Part shown: piece after piece, positions 34,685 through 42,509 of the stretch
Layout of the letters: every line of letters starts with the position of its first letter
Position numbering within the stretch: position 1 is the stretch's first letter
Origin: Ralstonia pickettii
GTDB taxonomy: Bacteria; Pseudomonadota; Gammaproteobacteria; Burkholderiales; Burkholderiaceae
DNA length: 64,000 nt
Assembly (NCBI RefSeq): GCF_001699815.1
Contig: NZ_MCGB01000097.1
Coordinates: 62,001-126,000, forward strand
Reading direction: 5' to 3'
Translations under genes and position numbers: made by a program
Notes under the pieces: generated by a model
What the model saw: only the letters and a program-made list of their open reading frames with translations
Told to the model about the DNA's origin: nothing
Database searches by the model: none

Positions 34685-35374
34685 CTACCCGGCCTTGAGC
34701 AGGCGTCGATCGCGCTGCCCGCCCGCTTGGCATGTGAGCACATAGGCCGCTGGCGCGCGCGGTTCCCAGACGATCACCGCAGCGGGTCCTTCCGTGCTGA
34801 TGCGTGCCTCGGGCATGGTGCAACTCACCGGAATCGGATTCACAGGCGTCCCGTGCGCAGTCACGCGGATCGTAGACCCGCGACCGGTCATGAAATTGCC
34901 CTGCAGGCCGGCATACAGGAACGTGACAGTGGGTACGAGCGGGGGTTCGAGACCAGATTGGTCATCAGCCTCGTCGTCGGCGAGCGCGTCGATCTTGGCC
35001 TGCAGCCAGTGGCGGTCACTGTCGGAGAGATCGTGGCGGCTGAGCAGCGCCACCAGGAACGCGGTGCCAAGCCATCCCGGGCCGCTGCTTTCACGCTCGC
35101 GGATAACCTGCGCCAAATGAGCGGAGGGCTGTGCGCCACCTTCCAGCAGACTGCGGCGTGTGCCGCGCGCCCGCGCGCCTGGCGTGCTAGTCTGCGCAAG
35201 GCTGTTGGTCGCTGGTCGGTAGGTGCCGGGCTTGCTGGCGCCGGCAGACCGCGAAATGCCTCCGGCACTACGACTTGCTGTCGAGCTACCGCCAGCGCCA
35301 CCGCGGCCGGCGTCTGCGACCTGTGCCGCGCTCAAAAGCACGAGGGCAACGGTCAGGGTCGAGATCTTGCGCAT
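34685..35374 (-). CDS. Exported hypothetical protein (229 aa)
   Basis: The start at 35374 yields a clear signal peptide (MRKISTLTVALVLLSAAQ, then VADAG). A Ser/Gly/Ala-rich linker follows. The C-terminal domain (VTFLYAGLQGNFMTGRGST) is beta-rich. It starts ten bases after the stop of the lipoprotein gene upstream and is probably co-transcribed with it. Confidence 0.6.
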   Translation of the reverse strand: MRKISTLTVALVLLSAAQVADAGRGGAGGSSTASRSAGGISRSAGASKPGTYRPATNSLAQTSTPGARARGTRRSLLEGGAQPSAHLAQVIRERESSGPGWLGTAFLVALLSRHDLSDSDRHWLQAKIDALADDEADDQSGLEPPLVPTVTFLYAGLQGNFMTGRGSTIRVTAHGTPVNPIPVSCTMPEARISTEGPAAVIVWEPRAPAAYVLTCQAGGQRDRRLLKAG

Positions 35375-35384
35375 GGTGGTTCCC

Positions 35385-36116
35385 CTAGCGCCCAGCGAGA
35401 GACAGCACGGTGGGGTCGAGTGCCGCCTGTTCGGCCTGCCGGATCGCCGCCGTGGATAGGCGGCTGCGTAGCGATTCCGCGTTGACCGGGCGGTAGCCGT
35501 CATCAGGATGGCACTCGGCTCGGCAGCGTAACGCCCAAAGGTAGGCGTTGTTCAGGTCATGCAACGAATCGTAGAGCTGCGCGTTGTTCGCCGCTGCGGT
35601 CGGGTCGCCCGCCAACCAGGCGCGCGCGAACAACTCTGCCGCCTTGTCGGAGCTACGAATCACGTATTTTCCATCGCGCACGATCTGGCCAGCAACACGC
35701 AGGAGCCGACTATTGACTGCGGTACCCGTGGAAGCCTGGGCCGCCGCGAGAATGCGGGGCGCCATGTCGTCGCGTAGGGGCAGCATCGAGTCGCCCTCGA
35801 AGTATTCCGCCAGCTTTGCCGGCGTGAGCCGGTCCATCGCTTGCTTGATCCGCGCCGTGCGTGCGTCGTCCAGGTTGGCCATGGCTTGCACAATATCGCC
35901 ACAGACGACTTCGCAACCAGTCAGGGCATCTCGACCACTACCCTGCAGCGGATCGAGCTTGGCCAGAGCAGAAACCGGGTCGGAGATGGTCTTGGTTGTC
36001 TCGATCTCCCGGTTGATCTGCTTGGCTGTATCGGTTGTCTTGTCGCTGCAGGCGGCCAAGCCAAGGCAGAGTGCGGCGACCGGAATGAGGGCGGCGTATC
36101 TGGATGCAAGGTGCAT
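35385..36116 (-). CDS. Lipoprotein (243 aa)
   Basis: A lipobox (LGLAAC) ends the signal, so the protein is lipid-anchored. The mature part is helical with Sel1/TPR-like helices (AAELFARAWLAGDPTAA). It lies upstream of the exported protein. Function unknown. The gap 36117-36275 has only a 30-codon frame with no ribosome site. Confidence 0.65.
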   Translation of the reverse strand: MHLASRYAALIPVAALCLGLAACSDKTTDTAKQINREIETTKTISDPVSALAKLDPLQGSGRDALTGCEVVCGDIVQAMANLDDARTARIKQAMDRLTPAKLAEYFEGDSMLPLRDDMAPRILAAAQASTGTAVNSRLLRVAGQIVRDGKYVIRSSDKAAELFARAWLAGDPTAAANNAQLYDSLHDLNNAYLWALRCRAECHPDDGYRPVNAESLRSRLSTAAIRQAEQAALDPTVLSLAGR

Positions 36117-36275
36117 GATCGACCTGTCAGTTGGGTTTGTTGGTGCGGCTGGTCAGACAGCCAAAGAGCTGGAAGCGCGGCATCTCGTGTCGATCCATCA
36201 CGCCGTCGGTGATTTTCATGGTGTTTGCGTCGTGTCGATTTCGCATTGCCGCCATGCTGTGGCGAGAGGCCAGCG

Positions 36276-36659
36276 TCAGGTACTCGATTCGAGCGCATCT
36301 TCGACAGGAGGCGCGGGCGCCGCCGCTGAAAGGCGCGGAATGCGCGTGATGCGACCCTCCAGGTTGGCGTGCGGGCCGAGCCGAATCGTGCCGGCGTAGC
36401 GGATCTCGCCTTTGACCGCACCTTCCACCTTGAGAGAGACCTGGGCATTGACGTCGCCTTCGACTGCGCCCTGGATCAATACGAACTGCCCGGTGACCGA
36501 CCCCTTGATGACGGCGGCCGGGCCGATGTGGAGAAGGCCGCCTGACGAGACGACGTTGCCATTGACGAGACCCAGGATGGAGCCGCCATGGTCCATGTCG
36601 ACATTGCCGTGAATCGCCATGCCCTCGTTGATGATGCTGATTTCCATCTGCTCTTTCAT
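36276..36659 (-). CDS. Bactofilin-family polymer-forming protein
   Basis: 127 aa with the beta-helix pattern of bactofilins: GNVDMDHGGSILG, GLVNGNVVSSG, then repeated GSVTGQ, EGDVNA, KGEIRYAGTI. These proteins form filaments at the membrane without nucleotide. The flexible Pro/Ala tail is usual. It starts ten bases after the stop of a single-helix membrane protein, a likely anchor. Confidence 0.82.
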   Translation of the reverse strand: MKEQMEISIINEGMAIHGNVDMDHGGSILGLVNGNVVSSGGLLHIGPAAVIKGSVTGQFVLIQGAVEGDVNAQVSLKVEGAVKGEIRYAGTIRLGPHANLEGRITRIPRLSAAAPAPPVEDALESST

Positions 36660-36669
36660 GGTTTGCTCC

Positions 36670-37350
36670 TCAGAACATCTTCACGTCGCCGGACGGACGA
36701 TTCGCTTCCGTGGTGCGTGCCGGTGGTGTAGCGGCGCGCGGTGCCGTGGCGGTTGGTTGGGGTGCCGGCGCGGGCCGCGTAACAGGGGCTTGATCGGGTG
36801 CGGTGCGCTCGGTACGCCGAGCAGCGGGCTGAGCCGGGGCTGTTTCGACCTTCTCCGGCGCAGGAACGCGCTCGCGGGGCGCCACCTCGGCTGCGGAAAG
36901 GGCGGCTCGCTGTGGTTGAGCCACCGGTGCAGTGGGCGCGGCCGTGACAGATGCTGCAACCGGCGCTGAGGGCGTCGAGCTTCCGATGGCTGCCGGCGTG
37001 GCTTGGTTTGCGGCGACTGCAGGTTCCGGCGCCGAGGCAGGGGCGGCCGGCGCTTGCGTCTGTACTGCGTGCGTGACTTGCTCGGGCCCGGCCGCTGCCG
37101 CCGAACCCGCCCGGCCCTTCTTGGCGTACAGGTCCCCAAGCCCCAGGCCAGCAATCGTGGCCAGCACGATGAACGCGCAGCAGATCGCAGTAACCTTCAA
37201 GGCAGGCTTGTGCTGGTCCCACCGGCGCTTGCCGCCGGCGGCGTAGGTAAGGGCCGGTGCGGCCGCATGATCTTCCGCCGTGCCCATGTCGATCGTGACA
37301 GGGGAGTGCGAGTACTGCTGGTGCAATCGGTAGATTTCGCGAATATCCAT
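36670..37350 (-). CDS. Single-helix membrane protein with Ala/Pro-rich outer domain
   Basis: 226 aa. A short cytoplasmic part precedes one membrane helix (ICCAFIVLATIAGLGLG, ~56-73) and a long Ala/Pro-rich low-complexity region. It is co-transcribed with the bactofilin downstream. It may anchor bactofilin filaments to the envelope; this is context only. The 193 bp upstream of it show no gene. Confidence 0.6.
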   Translation of the reverse strand: MDIREIYRLHQQYSHSPVTIDMGTAEDHAAAPALTYAAGGKRRWDQHKPALKVTAICCAFIVLATIAGLGLGDLYAKKGRAGSAAAAGPEQVTHAVQTQAPAAPASAPEPAVAANQATPAAIGSSTPSAPVAASVTAAPTAPVAQPQRAALSAAEVAPRERVPAPEKVETAPAQPAARRTERTAPDQAPVTRPAPAPQPTATAPRAATPPARTTEANRPSGDVKMF

Positions 37351-37543
37351 GGCTCTCTCCAGCGGTTGGGGTGAGGGGGGCGCCTGAGAGGTCGTTTATT
37401 CGGTCCGCGATGCCTTCGCGCGGGACGACAATCCCCTCTGGCCTTCGTACCGGCCACTGTTTCGGGCGCCGTGTTGGCTGCTAGGTCGGATATGGCGCCA
37501 TGCCGGCTGCCATCCCGATGGGTGCGTTGGGTGGTGTGGTTGG

Positions 37544-38131
37544 CTATCCCGCAGGGGTGTCGCCGTCTTGTGCGCCGTCAGCAGCGAAACGGTCGTTGTC
37601 GGGGATGCAGCTCTGGTGGATTGAAGCGATCTTGCTGCCGGCCACTTTCATCGTGCCCTCGAATTCGAGCGCCGATATGGAGTTGGCGACGCGGGCGAAG
37701 ATGGCGAGCGCGAACAGCCTGTCGTGCTGGTTCAGGAGGCGAATGAGGCGCCCAGACAGCGGATGTGTGACCTGGACCTCAACGGTATCGGTCTCGATGG
37801 GGATGGGGGTTTGGCTTTTGTTCGCGTGCCACGCGATGGCTTTTTCGAACCAAAGCTCGGCTTCGCGGAATTTTTCGTCGAGCGCTCGGGTCTTGCCTGA
37901 CCTGGCGACTGAGAACTTGGAAGAGCAGAAGTTGTACGCGGAGCGCAGGAAATCGCGAACGTACACAGAGGAATAGGTGACTTGAGCACTGGCGGCCGTC
38001 TCGGGGACGATCCGCTTAATCCTGTTTTCTCCGACCAGCCGCGCGATCGGCTTGAGTCCGGAGTTGGATGTACTCGGCTGTGGCGCGCCTAATGGCGCCT
38101 CAAGTTCCTGGGGGTGTTGGGCAGCGACCAT
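37544..38131 (-). CDS. AcaB/DUF1845-like conjugative-element protein
   Basis: 195 aa. RDFLRSAYNFCSSK and SGRLIRLLNQHDRLFALAI resemble the family of integrative-element proteins related to AcaB (DUF1845). The match is partial and by eye. If correct it supports an ICE or conjugative plasmid origin for the region. Confidence 0.4.
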   Translation of the reverse strand: MVAAQHPQELEAPLGAPQPSTSNSGLKPIARLVGENRIKRIVPETAASAQVTYSSVYVRDFLRSAYNFCSSKFSVARSGKTRALDEKFREAELWFEKAIAWHANKSQTPIPIETDTVEVQVTHPLSGRLIRLLNQHDRLFALAIFARVANSISALEFEGTMKVAGSKIASIHQSCIPDNDRFAADGAQDGDTPAG

Positions 38132-38251
38132 GGTTCATGTGTGGTATCTCATCTCTCACTCGAAATTTTCCGGCACGTGAACACGGTGGCTGCTTACAAA
38201 AGCCACGCTATTTTGGCGAGCTTTCCGGGATTCCTAATGGATTGTCTGGTG

Positions 38252-38390
38252 CATACTGCAATCACTCCTCGCGTCATCGACGCATCGAACTGACTCCCTA
38301 GCGAGTCCATCTCCTTAAAAAAGTCGTGCCTTGCGCATGCGCCGACCAGTTGGCAACTGGTGTGGAAATCCCCCCTTGTGATGAGTGCTT
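38252..38390 (+). promoter_or_regulatory. Orphan three-hairpin leader, copy 7
   Basis: CATACT at 38252-38257 is 13 bp before hairpin 1 (GCGTC-atc-GACGC, 38271-38283) and ATCGA. A stem ACCAGTT/AACTGGT lies near 38346-38362. At the place where a gene would start only ATG-AGT-GCT-TAG is found. Confidence 0.6.
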
Positions 38391-38700
38391 AGCCAGACAC
38401 TCCCCATCTATCAGCCGTAATACGCGTTCCCGTGTGTATGACCCTAGGTCATGCCTGTGAACACCGTCTGAGCCCCGGAAATGTGTGGTCTCTCTCTCCA
38501 GCGCCTCCGGGTGCAGGACGGTTGTCGTCGACTGATCCGTGAACCTGCGGTGGACGAAAGTCCTAAATGGGTTGTTGTGCGGCGTGAACATGCTGCACGA
38601 GAACGACTTTACGTTCTCCCCCCTGAGCGAAGTGCATTGGCACGACGCTCCCTGTGAGCCACGCCCCCGAAAGGGGCGTGGCAGCAGGTTTCTCACAAGA
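38391..38700 (+). ncRNA. Possible non-coding transcript behind orphan leader
   Basis: No protein-like frame on the plus strand from the leader to the terminator at 38701. A perfect stem CCACGCCCC/GGGGCGTGG (38656-38678) lies near its 3' end. A minus-strand 132-codon frame exists but has poor composition. It may be a structured RNA or the remains of a lost gene. Confidence 0.35.
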
Positions 38701-38734
38701 AGCCCGCTTCCGGTTACCGGAGCGGGCTTTTTTT
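38701..38734 (+). terminator. Strong Rho-independent terminator
   Basis: AGCCCGCT / AGCGGGCT outer stem with an inner CCGG/CCGG stem, then six T. Confidence 0.9.
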
Positions 38735-38771
38735 GCTTTTAAGTGAGAGACCCCACACGGAGGAGCTGACC

Positions 38772-39089
38772 ATGGCACTCGAAATGACGTTGCAATCCCA
38801 GATCAAGGCGCAGATCGCCGAACTGATCCACGCCCGTCGACCGAAGTACAAGGACCAGCCGTACAGCTGGAAAAATTTTTGCGAGGCGGCGCACGTTGCC
38901 AGCCTTTCCGACGCCGCGCGAGCGGCATATCTCAACGAAGTAACGACCCAACGCGGGGCCGACGCCGCCCTGCATCTTGGGGACCGTGCTGAGACCCTTC
39001 GTTCCAAAGTCGTTCAGTACCTGAACAACAGGAGCGTTTCATGCACGCAATCCCAACCCACCCAGGCTTCGCGACCCCGCGCAGCATAA
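38772..39089 (+). CDS. Hypothetical protein (105 aa)
   Basis: CGGAGGAGC upstream sets the start. A soluble helical protein (QIKAQIAELIHARRPKY) whose last 16 codons overlap the start of the RDF-like gene. Probably co-translated with it. No family recognised. Confidence 0.55.
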   Translation: MALEMTLQSQIKAQIAELIHARRPKYKDQPYSWKNFCEAAHVASLSDAARAAYLNEVTTQRGADAALHLGDRAETLRSKVVQYLNNRSVSCTQSQPTQASRPRAA

Positions 39090-40318
39090 TTGAGGAGCGG
39101 CCCCTGCGGCCGCCCGTCATTGGAAAGATCCGCCCTGGCATCAAGGTCCTCACCAAGAAGGCCAGGGAGAATCCCCAAGCCGTCCAGATTCACGACGCGC
39201 TTCTCGCCCAAGGGCTCTCGTTCGAGGACATCGGTTCCGAGATCGAACGAAAAACCGGCCTGAGCTACGCCCTCATCCCCCGCAATACGCCGTACTTCAC
39301 GTGTCGTGGCAGTGATTTCACGAATCCTGCCATCGCGGAAGAGATCCTGACCCGATACGGGGAGGATCGCGGTGACGGCCTCAAGCTCTGGCGCTTTCCG
39401 GTCGTCTTTGCGTTCGACGACTGGTTGCGCAACATCCCCAACGAGCTGGCGGTATTCAACGGCACGGGAAAGGTGTTCTGGTCGCAGTACGGGGCGGATG
39501 GTCTTCGTCAATGCAAGACGTACGCACCTGTCGAGCGCAGTGACCGCGCCAGGCGTGCAAAGCGCATCTTCGGCGGCCGCACCATCATCCTGCGCCAGGA
39601 CGACGCCATTCCCGATGGCGTATGCGACCCGCAGGTCTGCCCGCAATACCAGGACCGACACTGCAACCTCACGGCCAGCTTCCTATTTGCGATCCTTGAC
39701 ATTCGAGGCCTTGGCTTGATTGAGTTGCCCACCAATTCGATCTACGTCCTGCAGAAGGCCCATGCGGCCATGCAGACTGTGGCGATTGCGCGCGGCGGCC
39801 GTCTGGTCGGCACCAGGTTCTGGCTCTCCAAGCAGGAAGTGGAGATTTCCCGCATCGACGATAACGGCTTGCCGGTACGCCAGAAACAATGGCTCACCAC
39901 GCTGGATGCCGAAATCGACCTGGGCGCGCTGCTGGATGGCGCTGACCATATTGGTGCTGCGATCGAGGTGGGTACGCAGACGGTTGCCCTGCTGGAGCAC
40001 CCGACGACCGAGCCGGCCGCCACTGCCACGCCAACGTCAGGCGAGGAGGGTGGTCAGCCAGGAGCGCAGAGCGAGCCGCCTGTCGGCGGCTCTATCGCCG
40101 AGCAGTTTGAACGTCTCATCGTGGCGCTGGGCATGGAGGGGCAGGAAACGCGCGAGCATTTGCGCGTGTACGCACACTCCAAGTTTGGCAAGGGCTGGAC
40201 CAAGCGCGAGCAGGACATGCGAGCGCTGATCGATGAGATGGGTGTGGCTCTCGTGTCTCCTCCCGCCTTCCGCGAGAAGGTGAAAGCGGAGTTCGATGGC
40301 AGTCTGTTCTCAGCTTGA
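39041..40318 (+). CDS. Gp3-like recombination directionality factor family protein
   Basis: 425 aa with AGGAG upstream. GKIRPGIKVL (~28-37), a PYFTCRGSD strand and a later CDPQVCPQYQDRHC cysteine cluster match the Gp3-like/RDF-related family, also annotated as hydrolase or metal-binding proteins on plasmids. The last ~80 residues are an extra helical domain after an Ala/Gly linker. Family members help control phage integrases; here no cognate integrase is adjacent, so the role is uncertain. Confidence 0.55.
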   Translation: MHAIPTHPGFATPRSIIEERPLRPPVIGKIRPGIKVLTKKARENPQAVQIHDALLAQGLSFEDIGSEIERKTGLSYALIPRNTPYFTCRGSDFTNPAIAEEILTRYGEDRGDGLKLWRFPVVFAFDDWLRNIPNELAVFNGTGKVFWSQYGADGLRQCKTYAPVERSDRARRAKRIFGGRTIILRQDDAIPDGVCDPQVCPQYQDRHCNLTASFLFAILDIRGLGLIELPTNSIYVLQKAHAAMQTVAIARGGRLVGTRFWLSKQEVEISRIDDNGLPVRQKQWLTTLDAEIDLGALLDGADHIGAAIEVGTQTVALLEHPTTEPAATATPTSGEEGGQPGAQSEPPVGGSIAEQFERLIVALGMEGQETREHLRVYAHSKFGKGWTKREQDMRALIDEMGVALVSPPAFREKVKAEFDGSLFSA

Positions 40319-40357
40319 CCTGCGCCGGCTTGGCGCCTGGTCGTAGCATCAACGTGC

Positions 40358-40390
40358 GGCGTCGAGAGTTCCCCCGACGCCGTTTTTCTT
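40358..40390 (+). terminator. Rho-independent terminator
   Basis: GGCGTCG / CGACGCC stem with a ten-base loop and five T, just after the RDF-like gene. Confidence 0.75.
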
Positions 40391-40439
40391 TTCTGTTGCT
40401 GTGACCGTTCTGGTTGCGGCTATTCCATAGGAGGTGAGC

Positions 40440-41852
40440 ATGCCCAACGATGGCGAAAGCCTTCACGTGGGTCATTTTTCCGACCTGCACTATTCGACTG
40501 AGCGGTTGGTGGAAGCGGACCGATGCTTCGGTTTCGCCGTGGAAGATGCGGTCGCGCGTGGTTGCCATGTGGGTATCGTTTCCGGTGACGCAACCGATCA
40601 TCGGCTCGACGCGCACACGCCGGCACTGCGGGTGCTTGCCGAGCGCATTCATGCGCTGTCGGGCCACATGCCGGTCCTCATGCTGCAGGGGACCTTCTCG
40701 CATGAGCCGCCGGGCACGCTGGACCTGTTCCGGCTGATCGGTAGCCGCCACCCCGTCTACGTCGCCGATCGCATTCACCAGGTTGCGCTCGTCGGATCGA
40801 CGTTCCTGCCATCGGCCGGCCCGCTGTTCACCGTCGAAGAGCTGGAAACGCTGCTGCAGGAGGGCACACCCTCTGCTGTGTTCACCTGCGTTCCGACCGT
40901 CAACAAGGCTGTGCTGGCGGGCATCGTGGGCGCCATGGATGCGGCAACCGCGGTGGGCGAGCATCTGACGGTATTCCTGGGTGCCGCCGGCAAGGTGAAT
41001 CGGCTGTTGCGGTCCAAAGGCATCCGAACCATCGGTGTGTCGCATGGAACGGTCAATGGCTGCTACACCGAGCACGGCGTACCGATGGCCGGGTTCGACC
41101 ATGAGTTCTCGCTCGGCGCGCTGTTCGAAGCCGAGTGCGATGCCTTCATGCTGGGACATATCCATGCGATGCAGTTGTGGGAACGCGAAGGCCGGCTGGT
41201 CGGTTACGCCGGTTCCATCGGGTGCTTCCACTACGGCGAAAAGGGCAAGAAGGGCTACCTGAGCTGGCAGATCAAGCCGGGCCGGGCCGAAGCGGTGCAG
41301 GTGGAAACGCCGGCGCGCGAAACGGTCTGTGTCGATTTCGACGGCCCGCCGGATATGGAGCGCCTGGCCAACATCGCCGAGCAAACGCAGGACAAGTTCG
41401 TGCGCGTTCGCTGGACCATTGACGAGGAGCATCGCCAGCTGGTCGACCGCGAGGCCATCCGCACGCTGTTCGCCGGCGCCGCGGAGCTGAAGCTGGATCC
41501 GCGTGTGTTGCCTGCCGTCAGAAGCCGTGCGGAGGGCATCAGCCGCGCGGCGACTCTCGGTGAGAAGGTTCAGCGTTGGTGCGGTTTGACCGACGTGAAG
41601 CCGGACGCGTTGCTGGAGCGCCTGTCCATCCTGGAGGCACTGGAGCCGCAAGACATCGCGGATCGAGTGGTCGCCTCGTTGGAGAGCGGGTCTGCTGCCG
41701 ACAACGGTGAAACGGTGGCGTCCGCCACGGCTGAGCCGGTGACAGTTCAGCCGGCCTGGCAGGACGCTGACCAAGTTCAGAACCAATCGTCGTTGGATTG
41801 GCTGACCGATGACCTTTTCGCGGCAGATGCCGCCCAACCCTTGAACGTGTGA
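40440..41852 (+). CDS. Mre11/SbcD-like metallophosphoesterase
   Basis: 470 aa; ATG at 40440 lies five bases after GGAGG. Motifs of the calcineurin-like fold: DLH (15-17), GD (~48), GHIH (~238). The usual GNH(D/E) motif reads GTFSHE, so the metal-bridging Asn is replaced by Thr. A C-terminal helical region and an acidic tail follow. The Rad50-like ATPase is encoded one gene downstream. It would process DNA ends, if the altered motif still supports catalysis. Confidence 0.78.
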   Translation: MPNDGESLHVGHFSDLHYSTERLVEADRCFGFAVEDAVARGCHVGIVSGDATDHRLDAHTPALRVLAERIHALSGHMPVLMLQGTFSHEPPGTLDLFRLIGSRHPVYVADRIHQVALVGSTFLPSAGPLFTVEELETLLQEGTPSAVFTCVPTVNKAVLAGIVGAMDAATAVGEHLTVFLGAAGKVNRLLRSKGIRTIGVSHGTVNGCYTEHGVPMAGFDHEFSLGALFEAECDAFMLGHIHAMQLWEREGRLVGYAGSIGCFHYGEKGKKGYLSWQIKPGRAEAVQVETPARETVCVDFDGPPDMERLANIAEQTQDKFVRVRWTIDEEHRQLVDREAIRTLFAGAAELKLDPRVLPAVRSRAEGISRAATLGEKVQRWCGLTDVKPDALLERLSILEALEPQDIADRVVASLESGSAADNGETVASATAEPVTVQPAWQDADQVQNQSSLDWLTDDLFAADAAQPLNV

Positions 41853-41898
41853 GCCACGTTCCGACAGCCTTCGGGGCTGTCGAAACTCGGTTTTCCCC

Positions 41899-41996
41899 GC
41901 GTCTACGACGCATCGACCAGCAGTACCTATTCCTTTGAACCCGGACGGGCGCACAACCCGTTGGGGATGCGCTTCGCCCAATTTTTGGAGTGCATC
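41899..41996 (+). promoter_or_regulatory. Three-hairpin leader, copy 8 (Rad50-like operon)
   Basis: Hairpin 1 is GCGTC-tac-GACGC (41899-41911) with ATCGA. A second stem (CGGACGGG with CCCGTTGG, imperfect) follows near 41942-41964. Hairpin 3 pairs GATGCGCT (41966-41973) with AGTGCATC (41989-41996), eight pairs with one G-U. It overlaps GGAG and ends at the ATG. Confidence 0.7.
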
Positions 41997-42509
41997 ATGA
42001 TTCTCTATCCCGCAGGTTCCCAGTGGACCCGTTGCTTTGAAGCCGATCTGCCGGCCTCCGAGTTGGCCGCGCGGTTGGTGGGCAAGCACGAATTCACTCG
42101 TGCGATGCTGTTCCAGCCGTTCGGTCATGGTCGTGGCGCGGTGATCGCCACGCGCGGCCACATGCTCGTCATGGCTGTCGAAACGGACGGTGAGCGCACG
42201 GTTTTTACCGTGGCGCCCACGGTCCAGGTGCAGAACCTTCTGTGGTCCCTCTCCAACGGCTACACCAGCCAGTGGAGTGAGGCTGAACTCAAGGCCTTGA
42301 CCGCATGCACCACCTTTCCGGAGGTGCTTGACCTGGCACGGACGCAATTTTTCGCGGCCGTGCGTTCGTTCGAGCGCGCACTAGCCGGCAAGCCGGAAGT
42401 CGACGTCGTCGTCACGTATGACGACTCGCGTGAGGTGCTGGAGATCCCCGGCGACTACTACATGACTGGCTTCAGCGGTGAGGGGGCACCATGCGACCTC
42501 TCAAACTGA
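41997..42509 (+). CDS. Hypothetical protein upstream of Rad50-like gene (170 aa)
   Basis: Soluble alpha/beta protein with no recognised domain. Its last six codons overlap the Rad50-like start. It lies between the Mre11-like and Rad50-like genes and may be a third subunit. Confidence 0.6.
   Translation: MILYPAGSQWTRCFEADLPASELAARLVGKHEFTRAMLFQPFGHGRGAVIATRGHMLVMAVETDGERTVFTVAPTVQVQNLLWSLSNGYTSQWSEAELKALTACTTFPEVLDLARTQFFAAVRSFERALAGKPEVDVVVTYDDSREVLEIPGDYYMTGFSGEGAPCDLSN

Noticed and set aside
38298-38696. Minus-strand 132-codon frame in the orphan-leader region
   Set aside because: Composition is rich in Arg, Ser, Thr and His without structure, no ribosome site is present, and it lies opposite a leader and terminator stems.
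11422-42000. The repeated GCGTC...GACGC sequences as a CRISPR array or attachment sites
   Set aside because: Copies are kilobases apart, fixed relative to start codons and in gene direction, which fits leaders and not arrays or recombination sites.
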